Assembly: GCF_000283155.1 (NCBI RefSeq)
Contig: NW_004454195.1
Location: 2,680,111-2,744,110 of the forward strand
Direction: 5' to 3'
Source of the DNA: Ceratotherium simum simum
Taxonomy: Eukaryota > Chordata > Mammalia > Perissodactyla > Rhinocerotidae
Length of the DNA: 64,000 nucleotides
The notes below the pieces were generated by a model that worked only from the letters and a program-made list of their open reading frames with translations, did no database searches and was not told where the DNA came from. Within the stretch, counting starts at the first letter, position 1, and the number at the start of each line of letters is the position of its first letter. The position numbers and the translations under genes were made by a program. This document shows, one piece after another, positions 10,957 to 22,510 of the stretch.

Positions 10957-11145
10957 AAAAAACAAAATATTGTGGCATTAATAACATTCACAGAGGTAAA
11001 ATGTATGATAAAAATACCACAAAGGAGACATTGAAAGAAATGGAAGTATTCTTCTTTAAAGTTCTTATGTTAGCCATGAAGTGGTATAATATTATTTGAA
11101 GGTAGATGGTGATGATTAAATGACGCATACTGTAAACCCTAGAAC
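10957..11145 (+). repeat. Long target-site duplication, downstream copy (~189 bp)
   Basis: Matches 9308-9496 (see that entry). Its first A residues merge with the L1 poly(A) tail. The sequence continues directly into old L1 sequence at 11146, as expected if the original locus was split here. Confidence 0.92.
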
Positions 11146-12275
11146 AACTTCCTGAAAGATAGGAAAAACTCTCAAGTCAAAAAAGGAGATAAAGAAGTGT
11201 ACTAGAAGTACTCAATTAACCCAAAAAGGCAGAAAAAGAAGGAAAATGGCACAAAGAATTGATGGAGCGAATGAAAAACCAGTAGCAATATAGCATTTTG
11301 AGAACTGATTATGTTGATAAATACATTAAATATATATGTTCTAAATCATCTAATTAAAATGGGGAGACATTTCAATTGGATAAAATTTTAAGGTCCAACT
11401 CTATATTGTACAGGAACAACATTTTATATATAACGACTAGGATAAGTTAATGTGAAATAATGAAGAGTTATATCATGCAAACATGAGTTATAAGAAAGCT
11501 AGAAGGTATAAAATTACATCAAAAATAGTAAACTGAATTCAGGAGAAAGAATATTACCAGAGGAAAAGGCGGTCATTTCATAAGCATTACAAGTTAATTC
11601 GTTAAACTGACACATCAGTATTACTTGTGTATGCACTACTAACAGAGTTTCTACATACAGGAAGAAAAATTAAAGAACTGAAAGGAAAAATAGAGAAATA
11701 CACAATTATGCTTAGAAATTTCAGCATTCCTTTTTCAGCAATTGATAGAACAGATAGAAAATTAATAAGGACATATTAATCTCAAACAACGCTATCTTGA
11801 GCTGGTTGATATCTATAGAACACGGCACCAAAAGGAGCAAAAGAGCCACTCAATGCACAGAAATATTAAAAAAAAAAAAGATTGAATTCATACAGATTAT
11901 TTTATTTTATAGCAATGAAATTAAACTAAAAATAGTAGCAAAAATATGAAACATTCACCCATATTTGACAATCAATCCTCTTTAAATAACTTATAGGTCA
12001 AAAAAGACATTACAAGGGCAACTAGAAAATATTTTGAACTTAATGAAAATTAAATAGCAATATAGAATCTGTGGTATTCATTTAGAGCAGTACTTAAAGG
12101 AAATTTATAGTTTAAATTCTTATATTAGAAAAGAAATCAAAAGCTCTAAAAATCAATGATCTAAGCTTCCTCATTGGGAAGGTAGAACCAGAAGAGAAAA
12201 TTAAATTCAATGTTAATAAAGACAGGAAATACTAAAGAGCATATATTAATGAAATAGGAAATGGATGAAAAATAG

Positions 12276-12525
12276 AATGTTCTCTTGCATGATTGCCATG
12301 ATGTTTGTATGGGAATATGCATTTATAACCTCATCCAATTACATAATTTAAATTGCATATTTTATTGTTATATAAATTAGACTTCAATTATTTGATAAGT
12401 TTAATTTAATGTAATTATTTAATTATCAGTGATTGGATTTTTAAAAAAAAAAAAAATTGCTAGTGGCCATGGATAATGTTATCCTTCTCAAGAGGTATTA
12501 TGATAATATTCTTTTCACTGTCTCT
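12276..12525. other. AT-rich sequence, no feature
   Basis: Very AT-rich, including an A run at 12443-12456. No repeat family is recognised. Confidence 0.5.
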
Positions 12526-12847
12526 TCCAGTACTCTAGTTCTTTTTGTGTGTGTGTGTGTGAGGAAGATCAGCCCTGAGCTAACATCCGTGCTAATCCTC
12601 CTCTTTTTGCTGAAGAAGATCGACTCTGAGCTAACATCTATTGCCAATCTTCCTCCTCTTTTTCCCCCAAAGCCCCAGTAGATAGTTGTACGTCATAGTT
12701 GCACATCCTTCTAGTTGCTGTATGTGGGACTGCCGGAGAAGCAGTGCGTTGGTGCGCGCCCGGGATCCGAACCCTGGGGCCATCAGTAGCAGAGCCTGCA
12801 CACTTAACCACTAAGCCACTGGGCCGGCCCTCCAGTACTCTGGTTCT
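12526..12847. repeat. Target-site duplication of ERE insertion
   Basis: TCCAGTACTCTAGTTCT at 12526-12542 recurs as TCCAGTACTCTGGTTCT at 12831-12847. That is 16 of 17 matches, flanking the ERE. Confidence 0.9.
12543..12830 (-). mobile_element. ERE SINE, long-type body
   Basis: Minus-strand copy with a GT microsatellite in place of a pure poly(T) tail. Two 'gagctaacatc' modules are followed by 'agtagatagttgtacgtcat' and the head ending GGGCCGGCCC. Compared with the copy at 4062 it lacks about a dozen bases in the 'ggcctcagcatggc' part of the body. Confidence 0.93.
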
Positions 12848-14185
12848 AGCACAAGATCACTGTAATCCAGCAAAGGCTATTTCAGAATTTGTCATGGCTG
12901 TTTTTTCTGTAGTCTGCCCTTACTCCTAAAAAATAGTCCTTCATTCTATTTTGTTGCACTTTTGAGATGTTTCAACTTAGAGCCCTAAGAGTTGACCCCT
13001 CACCTTGGCTGGCCCAGAATTCCAACCTCTCTCTCTGCAGCGCTGTCCAAGTTGCTGCTCAGCTCTTAATTCTCCCTGTGCTGCTTTTCGCTTGATTCTC
13101 TCTGCTTCTGTTGTGGATGCACAGCTTGAGAATCTCACAATGCCACGAAGAGAGATTGTAGGCAGAATTTTAGCCTCCGTTTTCTGCAGCTCCTCTTCTC
13201 CAGCATCAAGTTCCTTTCACTTTTGGCTCCTTTGGTTGCTTTTAATCACTCTTAAACAAATGCTGTTTGAGCACCTACTATGTTTCTGGTGCTGGGGCAG
13301 GTCCTGTAGGATTAAACAAAATTTTATCTTGCTTGGATCTTTGGGGTAGAGTGAATAGACAAGAACAAGGGAGATAAGATATAAAGCTAGTAAACAATTT
13401 AGGAATGATTTAAAATTGTTCATGATAAAATGCTGAATTTAACACTACCAAATACTGGGGGTGGATGGAAGGGAAAAACATCAATGCTGGCTGGAATTAT
13501 AGGACTAGACTTCTTGGAGGTGGTGTTAGCTGAGCTGAATCTTGGCTGAAGAACTGGGGCTCTGTAATTGGGATTAAGCCTGGATTAAGATGGGCTATTA
13601 GAGGAATCTGAAGATGCGCCTACTTCCAGCAGAGAGCCAGTTGTGATGCGAATTAGTCAAGTTAGGATGGTCATGAGGTAGACAGGAAAAGTATGTTTAT
13701 CCACTTTATTCATGAGACACAAACTAATTAGATATCTTGTGATAGGTCACATACTTAGTGGTAGATATAAGACTAAAGTAAAGTTTTCTAATTCTACTCC
13801 AGTATTTCCTCTTCCTAGACACATTTTTTCTGGTGCTAAGGAACAGCCATAAAGAGTTATGACATGTCTTACCTGGCAACTTGAAAAGAAATATTTCCTG
13901 GGCTCCAATTCAATAGATTCGTCTGGGAAATAGACAAAGAAGAGCTGATGAATCTGGTTTTTTTTGGTTTTGATGTGGAACATAAACAGATATGATTATG
14001 GCCTATTCGTGAGAGTGTTGACAACTGAGTAAGAATGACATACTCAAGATGGAATCACACAAAGCAGGAAGATACATCACCACTCAAATCCTATTAAAAT
14101 AATTTGTTCACAAAACATGTAAGTGTTCTGGTTGCACATAATCCCTGCCTTCCAAGTCTCTGGAATTATCTGTGGCAAAATTATC
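12848..14185. other. Mostly unassigned; one ancient repeat-like patch
   Basis: The stretch 13258-13400 contains 'tttgagcacctactatgttt' and 'ggtgctggggcaggtcctgt', a pattern common in old mammalian interspersed repeats. I cannot name the family. The ~114-codon frame at 13005-13349 has no recognisable domain. Confidence 0.4.
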
Positions 14186-14295
14186 CAGAGCTCCTTGTGA
14201 GTAGGCAGTGTGTCTTTCTTATTCACCTTTGTATTTCCAGTGTCTAACAAAATACTTGGCTAATAGTTAGTTTTGAATAAATGTTTGATTAATTG
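14186..14295 (+). mobile_element. L2 3' tail
   Basis: 'ctccttgtgagtaggcagtg', 'tttgtatttccagtgtctaa' and 'ttgaataaatgtttgattaa' follow the L2 3' terminus. Confidence 0.55.
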
Positions 14296-14359
14296 AATTC
14301 AGTTTATTTTTGTCTATTGGGTTATGGAAGAAAGGCACACACAATGAACAACACATTTG

Positions 14360-14950
14360 CCATTTTCATATATTGCTGTTCATCTTGTAAATGGGTTCAA
14401 TACTTTTGGAAAGATATTTGGCAATACATATAAAAGCTGTAAAATTCATATGCTGTTTTAAGTTATTAAAATCCAAATTCTAGATATGTATTCCAAAGAA
14501 ATAAAAAAGAAGAAAAGAGTACTATTTATGAAACTCTTCACTAAAGCTGCTGAAAATGAAAAAACAAAAAAGTTGTGATGAATAGAAGTAGCTATAATGT
14601 TTAACAATAGAGAAATATGCAAGAAAATATGCTACCTTCAACATTATGAAGACATTAAAAAGATAACTATGACTACTATATAGTACATGGAAAATGCATA
14701 CTGTATATTAAATAAAGAATTTCAATACAATAGATATATACATAAAATTACAATTATATAAAATAAATAACAACACTAGAATGCTATACAAAAGATAATA
14801 GTTGTGTAGGATGGAAGGTTTATAAATTCAGATGGACACTGAGCAGGTGACTACACAAGGCAAGCGTTATGAATAGTCACAGTGGGTTGTGTGGTTTGGA
14901 AAGGGAGAGGGGATTGGTAAGGGCTTCTAGAATTAAGCTTCAGCTTTGCA
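14360..14950 (+). mobile_element. Old L1M 3' ORF2/3' UTR fragment
   Basis: Resembles the distal ORF2 of an ancient L1 subfamily: 'ggaaagatatttggcaatac', 'tattccaaagaaataaaaaa', 'tatagtacatggaaaatgca'. It is highly diverged and its boundaries are approximate. Confidence 0.45.
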
Positions 14951-16354
14951 ACTCAGAATTCAGTAACCAGACGCCAATCTCAATGTCTTTTTGGGCAAGA
15001 GATGTAATGTACCTTATCTAATTCCCAATGTTTTTGTGAAGCTCACATTAGAAAATGGAGGTAAGGATATCTTGAGAGGGTGAAGCATGATGCAAATATC
15101 AAAGATTATCATCATTCTCACTGGCATTTATGTGAGTAATGATAATGACATTGAATCTTGAAGGTTCTTAATATTGGGAAGTCCCTTATCAACAAGTACA
15201 TCACCACGAGAGGGCACAAACTCTAAATGCTCTTGGGTTGGCAATTAATATTAGTACCTGGAAATGGCAGGAACCAGACTCAGGCTGAATGTTCCCGAGT
15301 TGGGGCAAAGAGGAGAGAAAAGGAGAGCTGATTCTGTGATGCTACGATCATCTTTCTATATGTCAGGAGGTTTGCCCCTAAACGTGTGAGTACCACCCCT
15401 TATACACAACACAAGTCTCCAGTGAGTGTTCGCTAATCATTCACTTTCTTTCCTGAGAAATTGTGTTCCAAGTGCCTAGTCTAAAAATAATTACATTTAT
15501 ACTATTTGCTACTACATAGCTATTTCATTTTTCTTTGCCTGCATTATTTGTGCCTTTAGGTGATACACATCTTAGAATAAGAGCGATTCCTTGCTTGGGC
15601 ACAATTTGCCCTACTTTCATGAGCTTGTTATAGAATTCTAGCAAAACTGAATGCTAGAAACAGAAATGCAGGATAGAAATAACTCAAAACCTCCTAGGAG
15701 AATGTGAACTTGGTAATGTATATTGAAGGATATAAAATTAGATTGTAGCTAAGGAGGGCTAAACTACATTTCTTGTTTTATCTTTGACTTTCTGCACAAC
15801 TTCGGAAAAAATTACGCGTATTCTATGCGGTAGTGTCACACTGGTTCAGACTTCCGGTTATTCAGCCCAGGATTCTATTGCTTGAATAGCTGTGAGAGGG
15901 CATGGCTCTCTTCTTACTCATTAACCCTAAAGATTCTCTAGAATTCAGCTCCTCGTGGCAGCCATTTTATGATTCTGTCATTAGTAATTTGTTCTCACCC
16001 TTCTTAATGCTGTCATATGGCCTGCCTCTTCCACTTCTTGATGTGGGTGATATGTTCCAAGATTTGTTTTTTATGGCATTTTCTCTTACTCATCCTAAAT
16101 ATGTCATTCAAGTTCCAAGAGTACCCTCTCATGTCATTCAGTCAAAAAGCTATTCAATAGAAGCTCTTGTACAAATTGTTTAATAAATGATTGCTTGCAA
16201 AAACTTTGAAAAGCTCTTTCATATTTGTACCTCGTTGATATAATGTGGGAGAAATTGCCTATCAAGGAGTCTGTAATATCAATTCAATAAATGCTAGTTT
16301 CTATCCTTCCTTTCTTTGTTAGCTTTTTAGAATGCACTTGAGTGTAGGTAGGCC
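14951..16354. other. No gene or repeat confidently recognised
   Basis: Mixed AT-rich DNA. A 93-codon frame at 15902-16183 lacks recognisable domains. The end near 16180-16200 has 'tttaataaatgattgcttgc', a possible repeat tail. Confidence 0.4.
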
Positions 16355-16465
16355 ATTCATTATTTTTATTTTACAAATATAAGAAAGTAAAAGGTTCAGA
16401 GAGCTTAAAAGTCTAATTTGTCCAAGGTGTAATAAACAGTAAGTAGAAATGGCTGGACTCAAGCT
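16355..16465 (-). mobile_element. MIR SINE fragment
   Basis: Antisense MIR: 'tattttacaaatataagaaa', 'ggttcagagagcttaaaagt', 'aagtagaaatggctggactc'. Confidence 0.5.
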
Positions 16466-16894
16466 TGTTTATTTATTAGTTCATTAATTCATTGACTCAG
16501 TGAATAATATTTAAGAATCAACTACATCACAGCTACTGTGTTAGGCACTGTCAGCTTATACTTTGGTGATTATACAACTTCTCATTGCACCATTTTCCCC
16601 CAAATGGATCATGGTCTGCCCAGCAAGAATATTCTAATCTATGATGACTGAATGAATTAATAAAATTATTTTCTGCATATTATTTTCATTTGCCAAAAAG
16701 AAACAAATGAACTGCTTTCTATGTATAAAATACAGTGATAAACACTATATCAAAACAATAAATATATTTCGTCTGATTTTTTTCTTCCATGAATTTGCAA
16801 CAATTTACATGTTTAACAAGGTCATTGTTAATGGAGGTTACGTGATGTAGGAGGGACAAAGGGCACGATGAGTGTTAAAGAAACAACATGTACT

Positions 16895-17100
16895 TTGGTA
16901 TTAGAGTTGAAATTGAATATTGGCCTTCCATTTATTGGTTGTGAATCAGGACAAGTTATCTAACTTTTCTAAGTCTCAGTTGTTTCATTTGGTAAATTGG
17001 AAATAATCCTACCTTCATAAAGTTGTTGGAATTAGAGAAATGTATGACAAACCTAGAACATGATCTGGAATACAGAAGCATTCAATAAACATTTGTTCTT
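16895..17100 (+). mobile_element. MIR SINE
   Basis: Sense MIR: 'ttggttgtgaatcaggacaa', 'taagtctcagttgtttcatt', 'aaataatcctaccttcataa', ending 'cattcaataaacatttgttc'. Confidence 0.65.
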
Positions 17101-18014
17101 TCCCTTTCCTTAATGGAAGCTGCCAAACCCTGGATGCTGCCATACACTGAGCAAAGCATTTAGAACCGCAGCACCTTAACACAGCACCAATCATGAGGTC
17201 TCGGATCCGTGTTCACCATAATCACCACCAGAAGTGCCAAGCTTCCAGACTATTGACTATCTCCTGCATGTTGTCCCTTCTACAGTTCTGCATGACAGAA
17301 TCTGATGCAATTCTCTGCCCATCCCCTCCACTCCTTGAGCATCCTCTCCCTCTCTCAATCAGCAAAGTTCCCTTTATGGTCACCTACTTCTTGAAACATT
17401 CCCTTTCTCTCTGCTGTCCTCTGAGTCCTCTCAAAGAGTGGCCATTTTTTTTTTTTTTTTCACATCCCATATCTGTCCAGACCAGGAAGTGGAGTTGGAT
17501 TCTGTCTCAAAATCATTTCTACTTGGAAATCATTCCCTTGCTTGCATTGGAGTTGCCGAATAAGAAAAAAAAAGTCAAGTGGACAGTCTTAAAAAAATAC
17601 CAGCAAATACCTAAAAAAAGCTACCGTAGAACTCATATTTCATTTCAGTCCTCTGTCCCATTTCTCAGTTCCTATTTATAGTAAACTTATCAAAATGGTT
17701 GTCTATATACATCTTCGCTTAATTACCCCCATTCATGCTTTTTGAGAGAAAGTAAGAGCACAGCGATATGGTAGCTTCTTTATTTCTCTGTAACTAAACT
17801 GGTCTTATTCATGCCCCAAAACTCGCTCCCCTCTGAGTAGGGTGGTGAGATTAAATTTGGACCAAAAGGAAAAACGGTCTAATAAATTCTACCACAGTCA
17901 CTTTGGGTTTTCTTGTCTTTTCACACAATTGCTCAAATTTCGAATTCCTCCCCTCATCCTGCTCCTCTTCAAGACAGCAAACGATTGCATAAAGGGCTTT
18001 ACAAGTCCACATGA
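17101..18014. other. L2-like pyrimidine-rich stretch, then unassigned
   Basis: About 17280-17420 is pyrimidine-rich with phrases resembling L2 ('ctctgcccatcccctccact'). A poly(T) run lies at 17445-17460. No exon structure is seen in the 162-codon frame that crosses it. Confidence 0.35.
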
Positions 18015-18445
18015 CTTATAAGACAAATACTGTATGATCTCACTTATATGTGGAATCTAAAAAAACCAAACTCATAGAAACAGAGAGTAAAACAGTGGCT
18101 ATTAGGGGTGGAGTAGGGTAGGGGAGAAATCGGTGAAGTTGGTCAAAGGGCACAAACTTTCAGCTATAAAGCGAATAAGTTCTGGGAATGTAATGTACAG
18201 CATGGCTACTAGAGTTAACAATACTGTATTGTCTATTTGAAAATCGCTAAGATAGTAGATCTTAAAAGTTCTCACCACACACACACACTCACACACAATT
18301 GTAAATCGGTGAGGTAATGGATGTATTAACTAACCTTATTGTGGTAATCTTTTTGTGATATATACATATATCAAGTCATCACATTGTACACCTTAAAATT
18401 AGACAATGTTATATGTCAATTATATCTCAATAAAGCTGGAAAAAA
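18015..18445 (+). mobile_element. L1 3' end (L1MA-like), 5'-truncated
   Basis: Sense L1 beginning 'gacaaatactgtatgatctc' with 'cttatatgtggaatctaaaa'. It continues through the 3' UTR with 'atcacattgtacaccttaaa' and 'caattatatctcaataaagc', and a short A tail. A CA microsatellite (18276-18297) interrupts it. The same 3' UTR type appears at 55146-55250. Confidence 0.85.
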
Positions 18446-19113
18446 TAAACTTTTTTTTCTATATGTTGGGATCATTGTAGAAAAATTGAAAAATATAAAA
18501 ATAAGTCTTACCTCCCAGAAGAAACAAACAAATCTGCATGGCCTTGGTGGGGAAAACGCCCCCGGACTCTAATGCTGGCCCTTGAATGTGCCTGCCTGAC
18601 AACAGCTAAAACATAGTTAAACCATTCCTGGCTCTGTTTTGCTGACGCCTGCTGCTGCCTGCAGCTGATGAATTCATGGTCCAGTCAGTTCTGCTATAAC
18701 GCTTGTTTTGAAAGCATGATTGATATATTAGGGAATAATTTGAGCATAAATCCTGCTTCCATTTGCTTACGCTCAATTTCTTGAGCAGGAAACACTAGGG
18801 GAATGCTGAAAAGTGCACCCAGCAGAACTGAGCCCCCTGTAGGGGTATGCAAAACACACACATGCGCACACCTCAAGCATCTCCCAGCAGCCTCAGTTTA
18901 TCCCATATGCTATGAACCGCTTCCATTCTCATCTGGTGTTGTAACTTTCTGTCCTTCCATTACATCCCAATAACTCACATGCTACAACCCTTCCAATGCC
19001 CAGTTCCACCAGCAAATTTCAGGTCTTATTCAAGGTAAACTGCCATATTTATTGTAGTATTTATGTACTTCTTAATCATTTAACATGTGTTCACTATGCT
19101 TCCATTTTTATTG
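18446..19113. other. No feature recognised
   Basis: Unassigned sequence between an L1 3' end and an ERE. No coding signal is seen. Confidence 0.45.
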
Positions 19114-19387
19114 GGCTCCAGTATTTTGTGTGTGGGTGTGTGTGAGGAAGATGAGCCCTGTGCTAACACCCGATGCCAATCCTCCTCTTTTTTGCTGAGG
19201 AAGATTGGCCCTGGGCTAATATCCGTACCCATCTTCCTCTACTTTATATGGGATGCCACCACAGCATGGCCAGACAAGCGGTGCGTGGGTGCGCGCCTGG
19301 GATCCGATCCTGCAAACCCCGGGCCACCCACTGGAGCGCAAGCACTTAACTGCTGCGCCACCGGGCCGGCCCTGGTTCCAGTATTTT
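19114..19387. repeat. Target-site duplication of ERE insertion
   Basis: GGCTCCAGTATTTT (19114-19127) and GGTTCCAGTATTTT (19374-19387) flank the ERE with 13 of 14 matches. Confidence 0.85.
19128..19373 (-). mobile_element. ERE SINE, short-type body
   Basis: Minus-strand copy with a GT-rich tail, two 'gctaa' modules, 'cctctactttatatgggatg', 'ccacagcatggccagacaag' and the head ending GCGCCACCGGGCCGGCCC. CpG-rich and well preserved. Confidence 0.93.
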
Positions 19388-19890
19388 TTTAATGTGTCAC
19401 TGGTAAAATTTTTGAGTGTTAGGCCCAAACCTCATTTTTCCAATAATCTCTAAGGTTCTTATTGCACTCTCTTGCATAGCGTAAGGGTTGTTAGGAACAC
19501 ATATGTCTGGTATAGCCAAGCGGACTATATAAACCTTTCAGGCCAGGCCGGGGTCCAGCTGACCTTTCCTTCTGACTTGCCACCTTTCAGCTCTCTTTGA
19601 GACTACAGGTCACTGAAATTTTCTGCCTCATCTTTTATCCAAATCCTGGTCTAGGCGTTTGACCCTACAGGGATCTTCCACTCTTCTCTGTTCCTTTTCA
19701 ATCTCACTGACTCCATGGCGGGTTTGCAGGCCCTAAGCTCATTTTGTTCACCACAGTGGGGCTGAAAAAGGCCCAGGAGGCCAACTAGACCCTTTCTGTG
19801 TCACAGCACCATAAACCATGACCATAGAGATGGTGCAGGGTCACCTGTCACAGTGGCCTTCTCCAAAACCCAGACAAGGGAGAATATGAG
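19388..19890. other. No feature recognised
   Basis: Moderate-GC sequence without exon-like or repeat-like features that I can name. Confidence 0.4.
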
Positions 19891-20640
19891 TCCCTCTACC
19901 CTGAGTCTTCCTCTAAACTTATTCTTTATGCATCCACCCTCATGGACTTCGAAGATTCAGCATGAAGAGATAAAGGGGTATGCCTTCAATGTGTCCTCCT
20001 GCAATGTTTCACTTTCTTCCCTTCCACATTCCCTGCTCAATACACCTCAATCTATTTCCTACGGCAACATTCACCTCAAACTGCTCTTGCCAATGTCTCC
20101 AAGATCTTCCCTTTGCCACAAGCAGTGGACACGGCCCTGTCTTTATTTGATGTGATCTGTTAAAAGAATTTGGACCGGTTATCTTTCCTGATTTCAAAGT
20201 GGCCTTCTTGACTTCACACCTCCCTAGTGGCTCTTCCAAAGTTTACTTCACAGACTCTCCTTCTCCAGACTGATTTCTAAATTTGGAGTTTCTCAAGGTT
20301 CAGACTTGAGATCTGCCTCTTCTGTTTTCTCTACACTCCCTCGTTTAAAGATATCCTCCATTATTATAGCTTTAGGTCTCATCAAAATGCTGGCTTTCTC
20401 ACATCTAGCCCACACCTTTCCTCTCAGCTCTACACATATAGCCAAGTGCCTATTGGTAATCTCTACTTGGAAGTGATGTAGGCATCTGAATCTCAACATG
20501 TCCAAAAGCAGACTCTAGTTTCACTGGATTATATTCCCATTGCTCCCTGTCAAAATTAAACAGAACTCTTCCCATCCTTGCCAGAATGGATTCTTTATAG
20601 CATCTAGTCTTTAGGTCACTAGCTTCTAATTGAAAATCTG
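19891..20640 (+). mobile_element. L2 LINE, ORF2 3' region
   Basis: Sense L2. Phrases in order include 'ttatttgatgtgatctgtta', 'ctctacacatatagccaagt' with 'gcctattggtaatctctact', and 'aatctcaacatgtccaaaag'. These match the reverse-transcriptase downstream region of L2. Frames are broken. Confidence 0.6.
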
Positions 20641-20749
20641 GCTTGGGGGTATTTGGTGTACAGAGGCTGTTATACAAAGGTTTTCTACATATGAAGAAGG
20701 TGTAGATGGCTAGAAGTAATAATAAATAATAGTGATGATTGGCAGATAT

Positions 20750-21190
20750 TTGGAGAGAAGTTTATTTTCATATATTCTTGATAGAAATGGGAACTTTAAT
20801 AGCTTTTTTGGAAAGCAATATGGAACTATTTATTCATCAATTCCACTCCTGAGAATCTCTAACATACAAATAAAAACACTAATATATAATAAAGATATTT
20901 AAAACAGCATTGTTTATAGTGGCGAAAAACTGGCAAAAAAGTTGAAACCGTTCTATGGGGAAAGAGTGAATCAATTGCAATACAACCATATTGTACAATT
21001 ATTATCTACCCAATTCAAACTGAGTGAAATTTCTACAAGATAATTTGGAGGCGTTTCCACAATGAACAAAACAAGGTGGAAAAAGGTGTATCTAATATTA
21101 TCTTGTGTGTCTTTGTGTGCATTTGTGAATGTTTCCACGTGGTTGAGTATGGAGAAAGGTATCTGATTCAGGGTGGTATAATTTGGGATA
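20750..21190 (+). mobile_element. Old L1M 3' fragment
   Basis: Sense phrases: 'aaagcaatatggaactattt', 'attccactcctgagaatctc', 'acagcattgtttatagtggc', 'gaaaaactggcaaaaaagtt'. These fit distal ORF2 of ancient L1. Confidence 0.6.
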
Positions 21191-21319
21191 TGTTTTTACT
21201 TCCTTATTCTTTTATCTGATACATACACACATATGCAAGAATGAATTATTCACACAAATTTGCACAAAAGTTATTTTATTTATAAAAGACAAGAAAAGCC
21301 TCTCTCCTTCTCTTCTTAT

Positions 21320-22010
21320 CCCCCTCCCTCTCTCCATCCTTCCTTCTACTTTCCTCCATCTCATTCATTCCTGCCTTATTCAAGGCAGCACTAATTTTGT
21401 CAGTGCTACTGCAATAGCCTAGTATCTTTTCCAACCCATTCTCCGGAGTAAACATAAACACTCTCTCTCTTCCTGGTTAGTCTTCCCTTGCACTTAGAAT
21501 AAAATCTAAGCACCTTACCATGGCCCCGGATGATCTCGCCTCTGCCTAACTCATCTCGGGCTGCTGTCTCCATTTGTCAACTATTCCAGCCATACTGACT
21601 AATAGGATTTTTGAAAATGCTGAGCTCTGTCGCTCCTGGAATGCTTTTCTTTGCACCCTTTGCTAGTTCATTGCAATGTAGTTATCTGCCTAAACATTGT
21701 GTTCTTGATATATTAGGGAACAATTTGCAGAACAAATATAATAGGGCACAAGTAATGTAAAATGTGGGAACTAGCTGAACTAGCCTCCCTTCCCACAGTG
21801 TTCTCTATCACTGTTTCCTTCACAGGACATGTCAACTATTTGTAAATCCTTTTTTACTTGTTTATGCGTTGCCTATTCTGCCACTGGACTACAAATTCTA
21901 GAGTTCAGGGACAGTGTCTCTCCTACTCATTACCCAGTACCTAATACAATTCTTGGCACACAGTAGGTGAACTTCAAGTAAATATTGATTGGGAAAAATG
22001 AAAGAATTAG
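21320..22010 (+). mobile_element. L2 LINE 3' end
   Basis: Sense L2: 'actattccagccatactgac', 'ctggaatgcttttctttgca', 'gttcagggacagtgtctctc', and tail 'cttggcacacagtaggtgaa' then 'aagtaaatattgattggg'. Confidence 0.65.
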
Positions 22011-22036
22011 CGAGTGAAGAAATAAATATGTTCTTA

Positions 22037-22221
22037 TTAACAGAGCATTGGAATATTTTAAATATTTATATAATTATAATTAATATGAGTATATATTTAT
22101 ATATTACATATGATTATTTATATTATATGTAATATATAAATTAATATAATTAAATTTTAATTATGTATAATTAAAAGATAATTATATAAATAATTTAAAT
22201 ATTTAACAGAGCATAAGAATA
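22037..22221. repeat. Nested AT palindrome flanked by direct repeats
   Basis: TTAACAGAGCATTGGAATA (22037-22055) and TTAACAGAGCATAAGAATA (22203-22221) are 17/19 identical direct repeats. The ~147 bases between are almost pure A/T and contain two nested inverted repeats. Outer arms are 22064-22077 with 22178-22191 (14 bp, exact). Inner arms are 22096-22111 with 22125-22140 (16 bp, exact). The structure could extrude as a cruciform. Confidence 0.85.
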
Positions 22222-22510
22222 CTTGGAACGATTTGTGATTCCTGAAGCTATATGAGTGTATATATACACACAGACACACACAAATGTTCTATGTTATGTT
22301 TTATATGTATGGAGGTAATTCTAATAGATTTAATTTAAAAATTGTTACATGCAGATGCATTTTTCACAAAATGGGGATTTTTTAATGTTTGGAAGATGAA
22401 TGATACACGGCATGGTTTATCTATGAGGTAAGACACTAGGTTAGAGAAATTTCAGATCGGATTTTAATACTCATTATTGCAGCTCTCAAAGTCAGAGGGA
22501 AGATACATCT

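Larger units (their letters stand above)
7925..12275 (+). mobile_element. Old L1 (L1M/HAL1-like), nested by an ERE and a younger L1
   Basis: The plus-strand order fits an L1. An ORF1-like coiled-coil remnant is at about 8306-8545, where the peptide contains 'MRREMESIRDNQ'. Inter-ORF sequence with 'caccagcagacctacacaat' lies at 9114-9133. ORF2 endonuclease-region sequence follows, with 'agaatattaccagagg' near 11548 and 'caattgatagaacag' near 11740, and more ORF2 up to about 12275. All frames are broken. An ERE inserted at 8864-9062 and a younger L1 at 9497-10956. Confidence 0.75.

Noticed and set aside
17193..17681. 162-codon plus-strand frame
   Set aside because: It crosses an L2-like pyrimidine-rich region and a poly(T) tract. 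No domain is recognisable.
18276..18297. CA microsatellite, with similar CA/GT runs at 12549, 28001, 44126 and 62902
   Set aside because: Ordinary microsatellites, several grown from SINE tails or inside L1 3' UTR. No special significance is seen.
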